From NCBI GenBank assembly GCA_047972995.1, contig JBKEBD010000017.1:1-64000 (forward strand): 64,000 nucleotides of DNA. The letters are read 5' to 3'. The stretch comes from JBKEDC01 sp047972995. Lineage in GTDB: Bacteria; Bacteroidota; Bacteroidia; Bacteroidales; Prolixibacteraceae. The notes under the pieces were generated by a model. The model had not been told where the DNA came from and ran no database searches. It saw only the letters and a list, made by a program, of their open reading frames with translations. The translations under genes were made by a program, and so were the position numbers. Shown in pieces: positions 26,059 to 34,138 of this stretch (the first letter of the stretch is position 1; every line of letters begins with the position of its first letter).

Positions 26059-26532
26059 TTATTCGTGATGATAGGGTTCACCTTTTAAAATACTCAAGGC
26101 ACGATAAAGTTGTTCGCAAAAGATTAGGCGAACCATTTGGTGTGAAAAAGTCATTTTTGAAAGACTAATTTTCCCTTCTGCTTTGGCATATACCTCGGGC
26201 GAAAATCCATAAGGTCCACCAATGCAAAATACCAATGTTCGGCTTGAATTAATCATTTTGTGCTCTAAATACAGCGCAAAATCTACCGAACGAAACTCTT
26301 TCCCTTTTTCGTCGAGTAGCACAAGTTCGTCGCCAGTGCCTAATTGGGCTAAGATCAGTTCACCTTCTTTTTGCTTTTGTTGCTCTTGGCTTAATTTCTT
26401 GGTGTTCTTAATATCGGGAATGATGGTATAGTCGAATGCAATGTAATGGGGTATTCGTTTGGTGAATACCTCGACACCCTCTTGCAAATAGTTTTTGTCG
26501 GTTTTGCCAATAACCACTAATTTTATCTTCAT
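26059..26532 (-). CDS. rlmH: 23S rRNA (pseudouridine1915-N3)-methyltransferase RlmH
   Basis: SPOUT-class methyltransferase acting on pseudouridine 1915 in helix 69 of assembled 70S ribosomes. The 157-residue length is typical. The start is KIKLVVIGKTDKNYL; the SAM-binding knot is LVFCIGGPYGFSPEVY and then SLSKMTFSHQMVRLIFCEQLYRA, and it ends GEPYHH. It is directly upstream of the large kinase gene on the same strand (4-bp gap). Confidence 0.96.
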   Translation of the reverse strand: MKIKLVVIGKTDKNYLQEGVEVFTKRIPHYIAFDYTIIPDIKNTKKLSQEQQKQKEGELILAQLGTGDELVLLDEKGKEFRSVDFALYLEHKMINSSRTLVFCIGGPYGFSPEVYAKAEGKISLSKMTFSHQMVRLIFCEQLYRALSILKGEPYHHE

Positions 26533-26928
26533 TTCTGTTTGGTTTGCGCTCGATATAGCCGAGATGTAGTGCAGTTGCGCTCATGTTTCTTTCGGTCTAT
26601 CTAAATATAGTATTGTTTCGAAGGCTAAGATATAATAAAAAACTATAGACCTTGAAATTTCGGTCTGAAGCTTTGTGTTTTTAGCAAGGAAATACTTACT
26701 TGTTGACATTTGTTAAGAAATATCATCATGATGAAAATTAGAACCTTAACAAATTGATGCTACCATATACGGATATGCTTGAATTTTGCGAGTTGAAAGA
26801 TGGTGAAAAAAAATATTTGATAAAAAACACGAAAATATTTGGAGGTAAATAAAAATGCTGTATCTTTGCATCGCAATTGAGCAATAAAGCTCGTTTTTAG
26901 ATAGACGATACATTGTCAAAAAATATAT
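26533..26928. other. Gene-free leader region between rlmH and tRNA-fMet
   Basis: About 400 bp without a supportable gene. It separates divergent transcripts: the start region of rlmH on the left, and the tRNA promoter (26838-26868) on the right. Confidence 0.5.
26838..26868 (+). promoter_or_regulatory. Promoter of the initiator tRNA
   Basis: TTTG (26838-26841), a 19-nt spacer and TATCTTTG (26861-26868) match the consensus exactly. The tRNA begins about 60 nt downstream, so a 5' leader must be removed. Confidence 0.75.
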
Positions 26929-27001
<73 letters not shown>

Positions 27002-27005
27002 CTAG

Positions 27006-27037
27006 AAGGAGAATCAGAAATGGTTCTCCTTTTTTTG
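27006..27037 (+). terminator. Terminator of tRNA-fMet
   Basis: AAGGAGAA (27006-27013) pairs with TTCTCCTT (27024-27031) and runs into eight T. Confidence 0.85.
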
Positions 27038-27280
27038 TTTATACTCTTGCAGCCCCCACTTTTAGGGCAGGCGGTTAGCTCAAAGCGTCTGTTTTTTACT
27101 TCTGAATACGGGCGTATTTTTAAATATCATTGTCGAACATCGCGAAAAACAATAAAACTTTGTAACTTTCGGGAGATAAATTAATCCTGTGCATTTTTGT
27201 TGTGGAGTGCAGTTGAGGTGTTTTGATTTGATGCTGAAGCTGCTTTTTGCTTGACAACTTTGCGCGAAAATTTAAAGAAC

Positions 27281-27664
27281 ATGAAAATAGAACACTTCGC
27301 TCTTAATGTGTCCGACTCGGTTGCAATGGCAGAATGGTATGTAGAAAATTTAGCATTTAAAATGGTGAAAGCAGGTTCCGATGCGCCTTTTGTGCGTTTT
27401 ATTGCTGATGCCGATGGTTGTATGTTGGAATTATATAGTAATTCGTCGGCTCCTACATTCGATTTCTCGCAGGTGCATCATCTTTCGTTGCATTTGGCGT
27501 TTGAGTCAGATTGCCCAGAAACCGACCAAAAACGATTGGAAGCCGCAGGTGCTTCTTTTGTAGAAAAAGTAGAAACTCCCGATGGAGATACTTTAATTAT
27601 GATGAAAGACCCTTGGGGAGTGGCTGTGCAATTGTGCAAACGATCCCAAAGGATGCAACAATAA
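27281..27664 (+). CDS. VOC-family (glyoxalase/dioxygenase fold) protein
   Basis: From the ATG at 27281 the protein has 127 residues and is a single vicinal-oxygen-chelate domain. It starts IEHFALNVSDSVAMAEWYVENLAF (His as first metal ligand). CMLELYSN supplies the Glu, HHLSLHLAFE starts the second beta-alpha module, and it ends with IMMKDPWGVAVQL. Such small proteins are lyases, isomerases or resistance enzymes; the substrate cannot be told. The upstream extension to 27251 is not homologous to the family and was not used. It stands alone upstream of the ilv control region. Confidence 0.8.
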   Translation: MKIEHFALNVSDSVAMAEWYVENLAFKMVKAGSDAPFVRFIADADGCMLELYSNSSAPTFDFSQVHHLSLHLAFESDCPETDQKRLEAAGASFVEKVETPDGDTLIMMKDPWGVAVQLCKRSQRMQQ

Positions 27665-27729
27665 GTGCAAATTATGTCATTTTGTATCCTTTTTTGAGAA
27701 AGATTTAATTAAAAAGCCTGTTTTTGGTG

Positions 27730-27758
27730 TTTGTTATTCGAAAACATTCTTAACTTTG
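27730..27758 (+). promoter_or_regulatory. Promoter of the ilv operon
   Basis: TTTG (27730-27733), 17 nt, TAACTTTG (27751-27758). A start at about 27764 would place the leader peptide ATG some 15 nt into the transcript. Confidence 0.65.
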
Positions 27759-27779
27759 CTTTCATAATGAAAGATAGAT

Positions 27780-27845
27780 ATGAATAGATACATCAACATA
27801 TCAATTATTAGCCTCCTGCTCGTTGTTATTTCCAAACAGAAGTGA
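27780..27845 (+). CDS. ilv operon leader peptide
   Basis: A 21-codon reading frame ending in TGA. Ten residues are branched-chain: five Ile, three Leu, two Val. Eight of the nine codons from 27804 to 27830 are Ile, Leu or Val (order I-I-S-L-L-L-V-V-I). It lies between a good promoter and a Rho-independent terminator, directly ahead of ilvD. Ribosome stalling at these codons when charged Ile/Leu/Val tRNA is scarce would expose 27837-27850, which can pair with 27874-27887 and prevent terminator formation. The peptide itself is probably without function after synthesis. Confidence 0.85.
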   Translation: MNRYINISIISLLLVVISKQK

Positions 27846-27870
27846 GGGTGTTTTGTGTATAATAATATAT

Positions 27871-27904
27871 AGCCATTCTCGCTTTTGCCAGGGTGGCTTT
27901 TTTT
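27871..27904 (+). terminator. ilv attenuator (terminator with competing antiterminator)
   Basis: The terminator stem is AGCCATTCT (27871-27879) with AGGGTGGCT (27890-27898), nine pairs including two G-U, followed by a run of T to 27904. The competing antiterminator is CAGAAGTGAGGGTG (27837-27850) with CATTCTCGCTTTTG (27874-27887), 14 pairs including four G-U. The first arm spans the leader stop codon, so a ribosome finishing the leader would mask it and allow termination. Confidence 0.8.
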
Positions 27905-27940
27905 ATAGGTAAAAGGAAAACGTAACTAATTCTAGTGGTT

Positions 27941-27975
27941 CTGGCTCTTCCCCTTGGGGGAGTTGGAGAGGGCAG
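27941..27975 (+). repeat. ilv-type hairpin element, copy before ilvD
   Basis: CTCTTCCCC-TT-GGGGGAG followed by TTGGAGAGGGCAG. The stem is TCCCC/GGGGGA, and the tail ends 13 nt before the ilvD ATG. The preceding GGTTCTGGCT also precedes the copy upstream of ilvN. Confidence 0.75.
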
Positions 27976-27988
27976 TAAAAATATAACA

Positions 27989-29809
27989 ATGAAGCTAAGA
28001 TCAGCAATAACAACCGAAGGGAGAAGAATGGCGGGTGCAAGAAGCTTGTGGCGCGCTAATGGTATGACGGAAGAGCAATTGGGTAAACCTATCATTGCAG
28101 TAGTAAATTCGTTTACTCAAATGGTGCCCGGTCATGTGCATTTGCATGAAGTGGGGCAAATGGTGAAAGCCGAAATAGAGAAACAAGGTTGCTTTGCTGC
28201 GGAGTTCAACACCATTGCAGTAGATGATGGTATAGCTATGGGGCATGACGGGATGTTGTATTCTTTGCCCTCGCGCGATGTAATTGCCGATAGTGTGGAG
28301 TATATGTGTAATGCGCACAAGGTAGATGCCATGGTGTGCATCTCTAATTGCGATAAAATAACGCCGGGAATGCTTATGGCTGCAATGCGCCTAAACATAC
28401 CGGCGATTTTTGTTTCTGGTGGTCCGATGGAAGCTGGAGTGGTGGGTGAAAATAAATATGACTTGGTAGATGCCATGGTGAAAGGGGCAGACGATTCATA
28501 TGCTGATGAAGATTTAGAGGTGTTGGAAAAGAGTGCTTGTCCTACTTGTGGAAGCTGTTCGGGTATGTTTACTGCCAACTCGATGAATTGTCTAACTGAA
28601 GCTTTAGGGTTGTCGCTTGCGGGCAATGGTTCGGTGCTTGCTACACACGTTAGCCGCAAACGCTTGTTTGAAGTGGCAGCCAAACAAATTGTGAAAAATA
28701 CCTATGCGTATTATCAAGATGGCGACGAAAGTGTATTGCCTCGAAATATTGCCACAATCGATGCTTTTCGCAATGCAATGAAGTTGGATATTGCTATGGG
28801 TGGTTCTACCAATACGGTGTTGCATATTCTAGCGGTGGCGCATGAAGCAGGAGTTGATTTCACGATGAAAGATATTAATGAATTGTCGAAAATAACGCCA
28901 AATCTATGTAAGGTTGCGCCCAACGGGCATTACCACATGGAAGATGTGAACCGTGCTGGGGGCATCCTGGGTATTTTGGCAGAATTGAGCCGCAAAGATT
29001 TATTGGTGTTGAATACGCATCGAGCCGATGGCTTGACCTTGGGTGAGGCTATTGCCAAATACGATGTAATGAACCCTGCAGTTAATTCCGACGATGTGCG
29101 GCGTTATTTGTCGGCTCCTGCAGGTGGTAGAAATTTGGTGATGGGATCGCAAGAAACGTATTACGATTCATTCGATTTAGATAGAAGCTCAGGATGTATT
29201 CGTAGTTGCGAAAATGCTTACAGTCAGGATGGCGGATTGGCGGTGCTTTATGGCAATATTGCCGAAGATGGTTGCATTGTGAAAACTGCAGGCGTAGATG
29301 CTTCGGTTTATCAGTTCAAAGGCACGGCGCGCGTGTTTGAATCGCAAGAAGATGCTGTGAATGGCATTTTGGGCGATGCGGTGCAAGCTGGCGATGTAGT
29401 GATTATCCGCTATGAAGGGCCTAAAGGAGGTCCGGGTATGCAAGAAATGCTTTATCCTACATCTTACCTGAAATCGATGAAGCTCGATAAGCAATGCGCA
29501 CTGCTCACCGATGGAAGATTTTCGGGGGGTACTTCGGGCTTGTCGATAGGTCATGTTTCTCCTGAGGCTGCTGCTGGTGGAGCCATAGGATTGGTAAAAG
29601 ATGGCGATAATGTGGAGGTAGATATTCCAAATCGGAAAATCAATGTGCTGCTTTGTCAGGCAGAACTCGATGGCAGACGAAAAGCAGAAGAAGCGAAAGG
29701 AGTGGCGGCTTTCAAGCCAACTACACGACAACGCGAAGTGAGTAAGGCTCTCAAAGCTTATGCAAGCTTGGTTTCTTCGGCAGATAAAGGTGCGGTTAGA
29801 ATGATTTAG
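27989..29809 (+). CDS. ilvD: Dihydroxy-acid dehydratase
   Basis: Iron-sulfur enzyme of Val/Ile synthesis that dehydrates 2,3-dihydroxy-3-methyl acids to 2-oxo acids. The product has 606 residues from the ATG at 27989; the frame stays open to 27935, but that stretch encodes the hairpin element, and LRSAITTEGRRMAGARSLWR is the family N-terminus. Motifs are CISNCDKITPGMLMAA, CPTCGSCSGMFTANSM (cluster cysteines) and GRFSGGTSGLSIGH near the C-terminus. It is the first structural gene of ilvDBNC, controlled by the attenuator upstream. Confidence 0.97.
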   Translation: MKLRSAITTEGRRMAGARSLWRANGMTEEQLGKPIIAVVNSFTQMVPGHVHLHEVGQMVKAEIEKQGCFAAEFNTIAVDDGIAMGHDGMLYSLPSRDVIADSVEYMCNAHKVDAMVCISNCDKITPGMLMAAMRLNIPAIFVSGGPMEAGVVGENKYDLVDAMVKGADDSYADEDLEVLEKSACPTCGSCSGMFTANSMNCLTEALGLSLAGNGSVLATHVSRKRLFEVAAKQIVKNTYAYYQDGDESVLPRNIATIDAFRNAMKLDIAMGGSTNTVLHILAVAHEAGVDFTMKDINELSKITPNLCKVAPNGHYHMEDVNRAGGILGILAELSRKDLLVLNTHRADGLTLGEAIAKYDVMNPAVNSDDVRRYLSAPAGGRNLVMGSQETYYDSFDLDRSSGCIRSCENAYSQDGGLAVLYGNIAEDGCIVKTAGVDASVYQFKGTARVFESQEDAVNGILGDAVQAGDVVIIRYEGPKGGPGMQEMLYPTSYLKSMKLDKQCALLTDGRFSGGTSGLSIGHVSPEAAAGGAIGLVKDGDNVEVDIPNRKINVLLCQAELDGRRKAEEAKGVAAFKPTTRQREVSKALKAYASLVSSADKGAVRMI

Positions 29810-29836
29810 CCCCCACCAATTCCCCCGATGGGGAAG
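29808..29836 (-). repeat. ilv-type hairpin element, inverted copy after ilvD
   Basis: On the minus strand CTTCCCCATCGGGGGAATTGGTGGGGGCT. The element begins within the ilvD stop codon. Confidence 0.6.
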
Positions 29837-29881
29837 CTTTGGATGTAGACAGTATTAACAATAATCAACTTAGTGCCTTTA

Positions 29882-29913
29882 CTCCTCCCCTTAGGGGGAG
29901 GATGGGTGGGGCT
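29882..29913 (+). repeat. ilv-type hairpin element before ilvB
   Basis: CTCCTCCCC-TTA-GGGGGAGGATGGGTGGGGCT. It ends 10 nt before the ilvB ATG and faces the inverted copy at 29808-29836. Confidence 0.7.
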
Positions 29914-29923
29914 TATATTGCAT

Positions 29924-31618
29924 ATGGAAAAACAACAGATAACAGGAGCGAAGGCAGTAATATTGTCTTTGTTGGAAGAAGGAGTTGATACCATTTTTGG
30001 ATATCCGGGTGGGGCAATCATGCCCATCTACGATGCGTTATATGATTACGTCGACCAAGTGAATCACATTCTCACGCGCCACGAACAAGGAGCGGTGCAC
30101 GCTGCCGAGGGTTACGCTAAAGTAACAGGCAAGGCAGGTGTGGTGTTTGCCACTTCGGGTCCTGGAGCTACGAATCTACTTACAGGCATTGCCGATGCAC
30201 AAATAGATTCAGTGCCTTTGGTTTGCATTACGGGGCAGGTGGCTTCACCCCTTTTGGGTACCGATGCTTTTCAGGAGTCAGACATGATAGGTCTTTCTAT
30301 GCCTGTTACAAAATGGAATTATCAGGTAACAAGTGTGAAGGAAATACCAGAAGCTTTGGCAAAGGCATTTTATATCTCGCAAACGGGTCGCCCGGGCCCG
30401 GTGTTGATTGATATTGCGAAAGATGCTCAATTTCAGCTAGTAGAATTTAGCTATAAAAAGCGTCCAAAAATACGATCTTATGTTCCTGAAATTCAGATTA
30501 ATAAAGGCAATGTAGAAGAAGCGGCTAAGCTGATTGATGCCGCCAAGAAGCCCATGTTGCTAGTTGGTCAAGGTGTGATTATTGCCAATGCTGAGCAAGA
30601 GTTGCTATCGTTCATGGAGAAAACGGGCATTCCGGCAGCTTATACCTTGCTGGGGCTTTCGGCCATGCCGAGCAATCATCCGCAAAATGTGGGTATGTTG
30701 GGTATGCACGGAAATTATGGTCCGAATGTAAAAACTAACGAAGCCGATTTGCTTATTGCAGTGGGGATGCGTTTCGATGATCGAGTAACAAGTAAGGTGA
30801 GTGAATATGGCATTAATGCTAAGGTCATTCATGTAGAGATAGACCCTGCGGAAATTAATAAAATTGTGAAAGCCGATGTGGGGGTGGTGGGTAATGCCAA
30901 GAAGGTATTGCTTATGCTTACCGAAGCGGTGGCGAAAAATAGTCATGAAGCTTGGCTGGCAGAATATCGTGTTTGCGATAAGATTGAATATGACACGGTG
31001 ATTGAAAAATCAATTGCACCTAAGGAGGGTGGAATTAAGATGGGAGAGGTAGTACAAGCGGTTTCGGAACAAGCAAAGCACGATGCGGTGTTGGTTACCG
31101 ATGTTGGTCAGCAACAAATGACAGCTTCGCGATATTTCAAGTTTACGAAGTCGAAGAGTAACGTTACTTCTGGCGGATTAGGAACTATGGGTTTTGGTGT
31201 TCCGGCTTCCATTGGGGCTTCCATTGGGGCAAAAGATAGAACCGTGGTGTGCTTTGTTGGCGATGGTGGTTTTCAAATGACTTTGCAAGAATTGGGCACG
31301 ATTGTGCAGAATAAACTTCCCGTAAAAATTATTATCTTAAATAATAACTTCTTGGGCATGGTTCGCCAGTGGCAAGAGATGTTTTTTGAACGTCGCTATT
31401 CTTTCACCGAATTGCATAATCCCGACTTTGTTGCCATTTCAAAAGGCTTTGGCATGGCTGCCCACAAAGTAGATCGCCGAGAAGATTTGGCAGATAGTGT
31501 GGCGCAAATGATGGCGTACGATGGACCTTATTTGCTAGAAGTGGTGGTGGAAAAAGAAGAAAATGTATTTCCGATGATTCCTGCAGGTTCATCGGTTTCA
31601 GATATCATGTTGGGATAG
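29924..31618 (+). CDS. ilvB: Acetolactate synthase large (catalytic) subunit
   Basis: ThDP-dependent enzyme that condenses pyruvate with pyruvate or 2-oxobutyrate. The product has 564 residues from the ATG at 29924; the frame extends 17 codons upstream through the hairpin repeat and is not used. The catalytic Glu is in RHEQGAVHAAEGYA, the SGPGATNLLTGIADA signature follows, the ThDP-Mg site is GDGGFQMTLQELGT...LNNNFLGMV, and FERRYSFTELHNPDF comes near the C-terminus. It partners with the small subunit encoded next. Confidence 0.97.
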   Translation: MEKQQITGAKAVILSLLEEGVDTIFGYPGGAIMPIYDALYDYVDQVNHILTRHEQGAVHAAEGYAKVTGKAGVVFATSGPGATNLLTGIADAQIDSVPLVCITGQVASPLLGTDAFQESDMIGLSMPVTKWNYQVTSVKEIPEALAKAFYISQTGRPGPVLIDIAKDAQFQLVEFSYKKRPKIRSYVPEIQINKGNVEEAAKLIDAAKKPMLLVGQGVIIANAEQELLSFMEKTGIPAAYTLLGLSAMPSNHPQNVGMLGMHGNYGPNVKTNEADLLIAVGMRFDDRVTSKVSEYGINAKVIHVEIDPAEINKIVKADVGVVGNAKKVLLMLTEAVAKNSHEAWLAEYRVCDKIEYDTVIEKSIAPKEGGIKMGEVVQAVSEQAKHDAVLVTDVGQQQMTASRYFKFTKSKSNVTSGGLGTMGFGVPASIGASIGAKDRTVVCFVGDGGFQMTLQELGTIVQNKLPVKIIILNNNFLGMVRQWQEMFFERRYSFTELHNPDFVAISKGFGMAAHKVDRREDLADSVAQMMAYDGPYLLEVVVEKEENVFPMIPAGSSVSDIMLG

Positions 31619-31623
31619 TTGAC

Positions 31624-31767
31624 CTCTCCCTCTTTTTGGGGAATTGGAGAGAATTTAATAAATAAACCATGGGTTTCACCGTCCCACTCGTGGGAGTTGG
31701 AGGAACTCAATAAATAAACCCACTGGTTCTGGCTCTCCCCCCCCAAGGGGGGAGTTGGAGGGGGCTG
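31624..31767 (+). repeat. Three tandem ilv-type hairpin elements between ilvB and ilvN
   Basis: Three units of about 55 bp: CTCTCCCTCTTTTTGGGG (31624 onward), GTCCCACTCGTGGGAG (31681 onward) and CTCTCCCCCCCCAAGGGGGG (31733 onward). Each continues (A)GTTGGAG or ATTGGAG. The first two are linked by AATAAATAAACC. The last ends 6 nt before the ilvN ATG. Confidence 0.8.
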
Positions 31768-31773
31768 AAGCAT

Positions 31774-32334
31774 ATGAAACAAGAATTTATAATAACCGTA
31801 TATTCCGAAAACAACATCGGACTATTAAATAGATTGACTATCAATTTTACAAGACGGAAGATGAATATTGATAGCATTACGGCTTCGCAGTCGGCAATTT
31901 CGGGGGTTTCCAAATTTACCATTGTGTTGAGTGAAACCGAGGAGCGAGTGAAAAAGGTAGTAATGCAAATTGAAAAAATGGTGGATGTGCTCAAAGCTTT
32001 TTATCACACTACCGACCAAGTGGTTTATCAAGAATTGGCACTGTATAAAGTATCGACAGAGTCGATTTACGATAGCGACCAAATTGAAAGGCTAGTGCGC
32101 GAATCAGGGGCGCGAATTTTAGAAATCACACGCGAATTTACGGTGATTGAAAAGACAGGACACAAAGATGAAACCCAACGGCTTTTTGAAGATTTGGTGC
32201 AGTTTGGTGTTTTGCAGTTTATTCGCACAGGATGCATAGCTATTACTCGCGACCCGATTGAGCGCTTGTCGGAGTTCTTGAAAGAACGCGATGCGCTTTT
32301 AGCCCACTCCAATTCCTTTAAGGAGGAAAGCTAG
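31774..32334 (+). CDS. ilvN: Acetolactate synthase small (regulatory) subunit
   Basis: A 186-residue regulatory subunit that carries valine feedback inhibition in the family. An N-terminal ACT domain (FIITVYSENNIGLLNRLTINFTRRKMNIDSITAS) is followed by the conserved linker and C-terminal domain (ESGARILEITREFTVIEKTGH, ITRDPIERLSEFLKERD). It lies between ilvB and ilvC; both gaps are filled by hairpin elements. The start ATG follows ...GGAGGGGGCTGAAGCAT, so the repeat may serve as its ribosome-binding region. Confidence 0.95.
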   Translation: MKQEFIITVYSENNIGLLNRLTINFTRRKMNIDSITASQSAISGVSKFTIVLSETEERVKKVVMQIEKMVDVLKAFYHTTDQVVYQELALYKVSTESIYDSDQIERLVRESGARILEITREFTVIEKTGHKDETQRLFEDLVQFGVLQFIRTGCIAITRDPIERLSEFLKERDALLAHSNSFKEES

Positions 32335-32378
32335 TGTGGCTTGGTAATGAAAGACAGATAAAAGACAGAAAACAAATA

Positions 32379-32420
32379 ACCCGGTTTTAACTCTCCCCTT
32401 CGGGGGAGTTGGAGGGGGCT
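32379..32420 (+). repeat. ilv-type hairpin element before ilvC
   Basis: CTCTCCCC-TTC-GGGGGAG followed by TTGGAGGGGGCT, the copy closest to consensus. It ends 15 nt before the ilvC ATG. Confidence 0.8.
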
Positions 32421-32435
32421 CTTAAAAATAAAATT

Positions 32436-33911
32436 ATGGCAAATTATTTCAACACGCTTTCGTTGCGTGGACAGTTGGAACAACTAGGAACTTGTGAGTT
32501 TATGGATGCATCGGAATTTGCCGATGGTGTAAAAAAATTGATAGGAAAAAAAGTGGTTATCGTGGGTTGCGGTGCTCAAGGCTTGAATCAGGGTTTGAAT
32601 ATGCGCGATTCGGGTCTAGATGTGTCGTATGCGTTGCGTGAGGCGGCCATAAAAGAACAACGTCAGTCGTATAAAAATGCGAAAGAAAACAACTTCACAG
32701 TGGGTACTTATGAAGAGCTGATTCCAACGGCTGATATGGTGGTGAATCTTACGCCCGACAAACAGCACTCGGCAGTGGTGAACGCCGTGATGCCGCTAAT
32801 GAAACAAAGTGCAGTGCTTTCTTATTCACATGGTTTTAACATTGTGGAAGAAGGTATGCAAGTGCGTAAAGATATTACAGTGATTATGGTAGCGCCTAAA
32901 TCGCCAGGTTCAGAAGTGCGCGAAGAATATAAGCGTGGTTTCGGTGTGCCTACGCTGATTGCGGTGCACCCTGAAAACGACCCTAATGGTGATGGCTTAG
33001 AAATTGCAAAGGCTTATGCTGTGGCAACAGGTGGCGACCGTGCCGGTGTGCTTCGTTCATCGTTTGTGGCAGAAGTGAAATCTGATTTAATGGGTGAGCA
33101 AACCATTCTTTGTGGATTGCTTCAAACGGGTTCAATTCTTTCATTCAACAAAATGGCGGAAAAAGGTATCGAGCCTAGCTATGCTTCAAAATTAATTCAA
33201 TATGGGTGGGAAGTAATCACCGAGGCGTTGAAACATGGCGGTATCACCAACATGATGGATAGACTTTCAAATCCGGCAAAAATTAAAGCTTTCGAACTTT
33301 CAGAAGAATTGAAACGCATCATGCGTCCGCTTTTTCAAAAACATATGGATGATATTATCAGCGGCGAGTTTTCGCGTGTAATGATGGAAGATTGGGCAAG
33401 CGATGATAAAAATCTGTTGACATGGCGAGCTGAAACAGGCGACACTGCTTTCGAAAAAACACCTGCCGGCGATATGGAAATTAGCGAGCAAGAGTATTTT
33501 GATAATGGTGTACTGATGGTGGCATTTGTGAAATCGGGTGTAGAACTAGCATTTGAAACCATGACAGAGGCAGGTATCAAAGAAGAATCTGCATACTATG
33601 AGTCGTTGCACGAAACACCGCTTATTGCGAACACCATTGCGCGAAAAAAACTGTTTGAAATGAACCGGGTAATTTCTGATACTGCCGAATATGGTTGCTA
33701 CCTGTTCGATCATGCGTGTAAACCATTGTTGACTGACTTCATGAAAAACATCGACACCGATGTGATTGGAAAACCTTATGGGGCAGGCAAAGGAAACGGT
33801 GTGGACAACAAACAATTGATTGCTGTGAATGAAATCATTCGTTGGCATGAGGTGGAGGAAGTGGGTGAATATTTGCGTGAAGCCATGACTTCAATGAAGG
33901 CTATTGTGTAA
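32436..33911 (+). CDS. ilvC: Ketol-acid reductoisomerase, class II (long form)
   Basis: NADPH- and Mg-dependent isomeroreductase that converts 2-acetolactate to 2,3-dihydroxyisovalerate. The product has 491 residues from ATG at 32436 (MANYFNTLSLRGQLEQLG is the same N-terminus as E. coli IlvC; the frame's nine earlier codons come from the hairpin repeat). The Rossmann motif is VVIVGCGAQGLNQGLNMRDSG, with FGVPTLIAVHPENDPNGDG and a duplicated C-terminal knot domain (EVKSDLMGEQTIL, ESAYYESLHETPLIANTIARK), which defines class II. Last gene of the operon. Confidence 0.97.
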   Translation: MANYFNTLSLRGQLEQLGTCEFMDASEFADGVKKLIGKKVVIVGCGAQGLNQGLNMRDSGLDVSYALREAAIKEQRQSYKNAKENNFTVGTYEELIPTADMVVNLTPDKQHSAVVNAVMPLMKQSAVLSYSHGFNIVEEGMQVRKDITVIMVAPKSPGSEVREEYKRGFGVPTLIAVHPENDPNGDGLEIAKAYAVATGGDRAGVLRSSFVAEVKSDLMGEQTILCGLLQTGSILSFNKMAEKGIEPSYASKLIQYGWEVITEALKHGGITNMMDRLSNPAKIKAFELSEELKRIMRPLFQKHMDDIISGEFSRVMMEDWASDDKNLLTWRAETGDTAFEKTPAGDMEISEQEYFDNGVLMVAFVKSGVELAFETMTEAGIKEESAYYESLHETPLIANTIARKKLFEMNRVISDTAEYGCYLFDHACKPLLTDFMKNIDTDVIGKPYGAGKGNGVDNKQLIAVNEIIRWHEVEEVGEYLREAMTSMKAIV

Positions 33912-33993
33912 GAATCTCCATTCTTTTATATAAGCTAAAGCTCAGTCGATTGCGATTGGGCTTTGGTTTGTTTAGGGTAATCTAGTTGGTTTA

Positions 33994-34057
33994 AAACGGA
34001 ATGCAAAGTTTTTTTGTACTTGGACTGAGTTTTGTGAAACGGAATGCAAAGTTTTTT
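33994..34057. repeat. Pair of 21-bp direct repeats
   Basis: AAACGGAATGCAAAGTTTTTT at 33994-34014 and again at 34037-34057, 43 bp apart start to start, between ilvC and the decayed DUF486 gene. Confidence 0.75.
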
Positions 34058-34138
34058 GCGTGAGTGTTTGAGTGGAGTGTTGTCAGGTGTTTGATTTTGC
34101 CTCATATTGCAGCCAAGTTCATACTTAAAAGCAAATAA

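Noticed and set aside
28132..28683. Minus-strand frame of 183 codons and a similar one at 29189-29731
   Set aside because: Both are fully antisense to ilvD, which has all its catalytic motifs.
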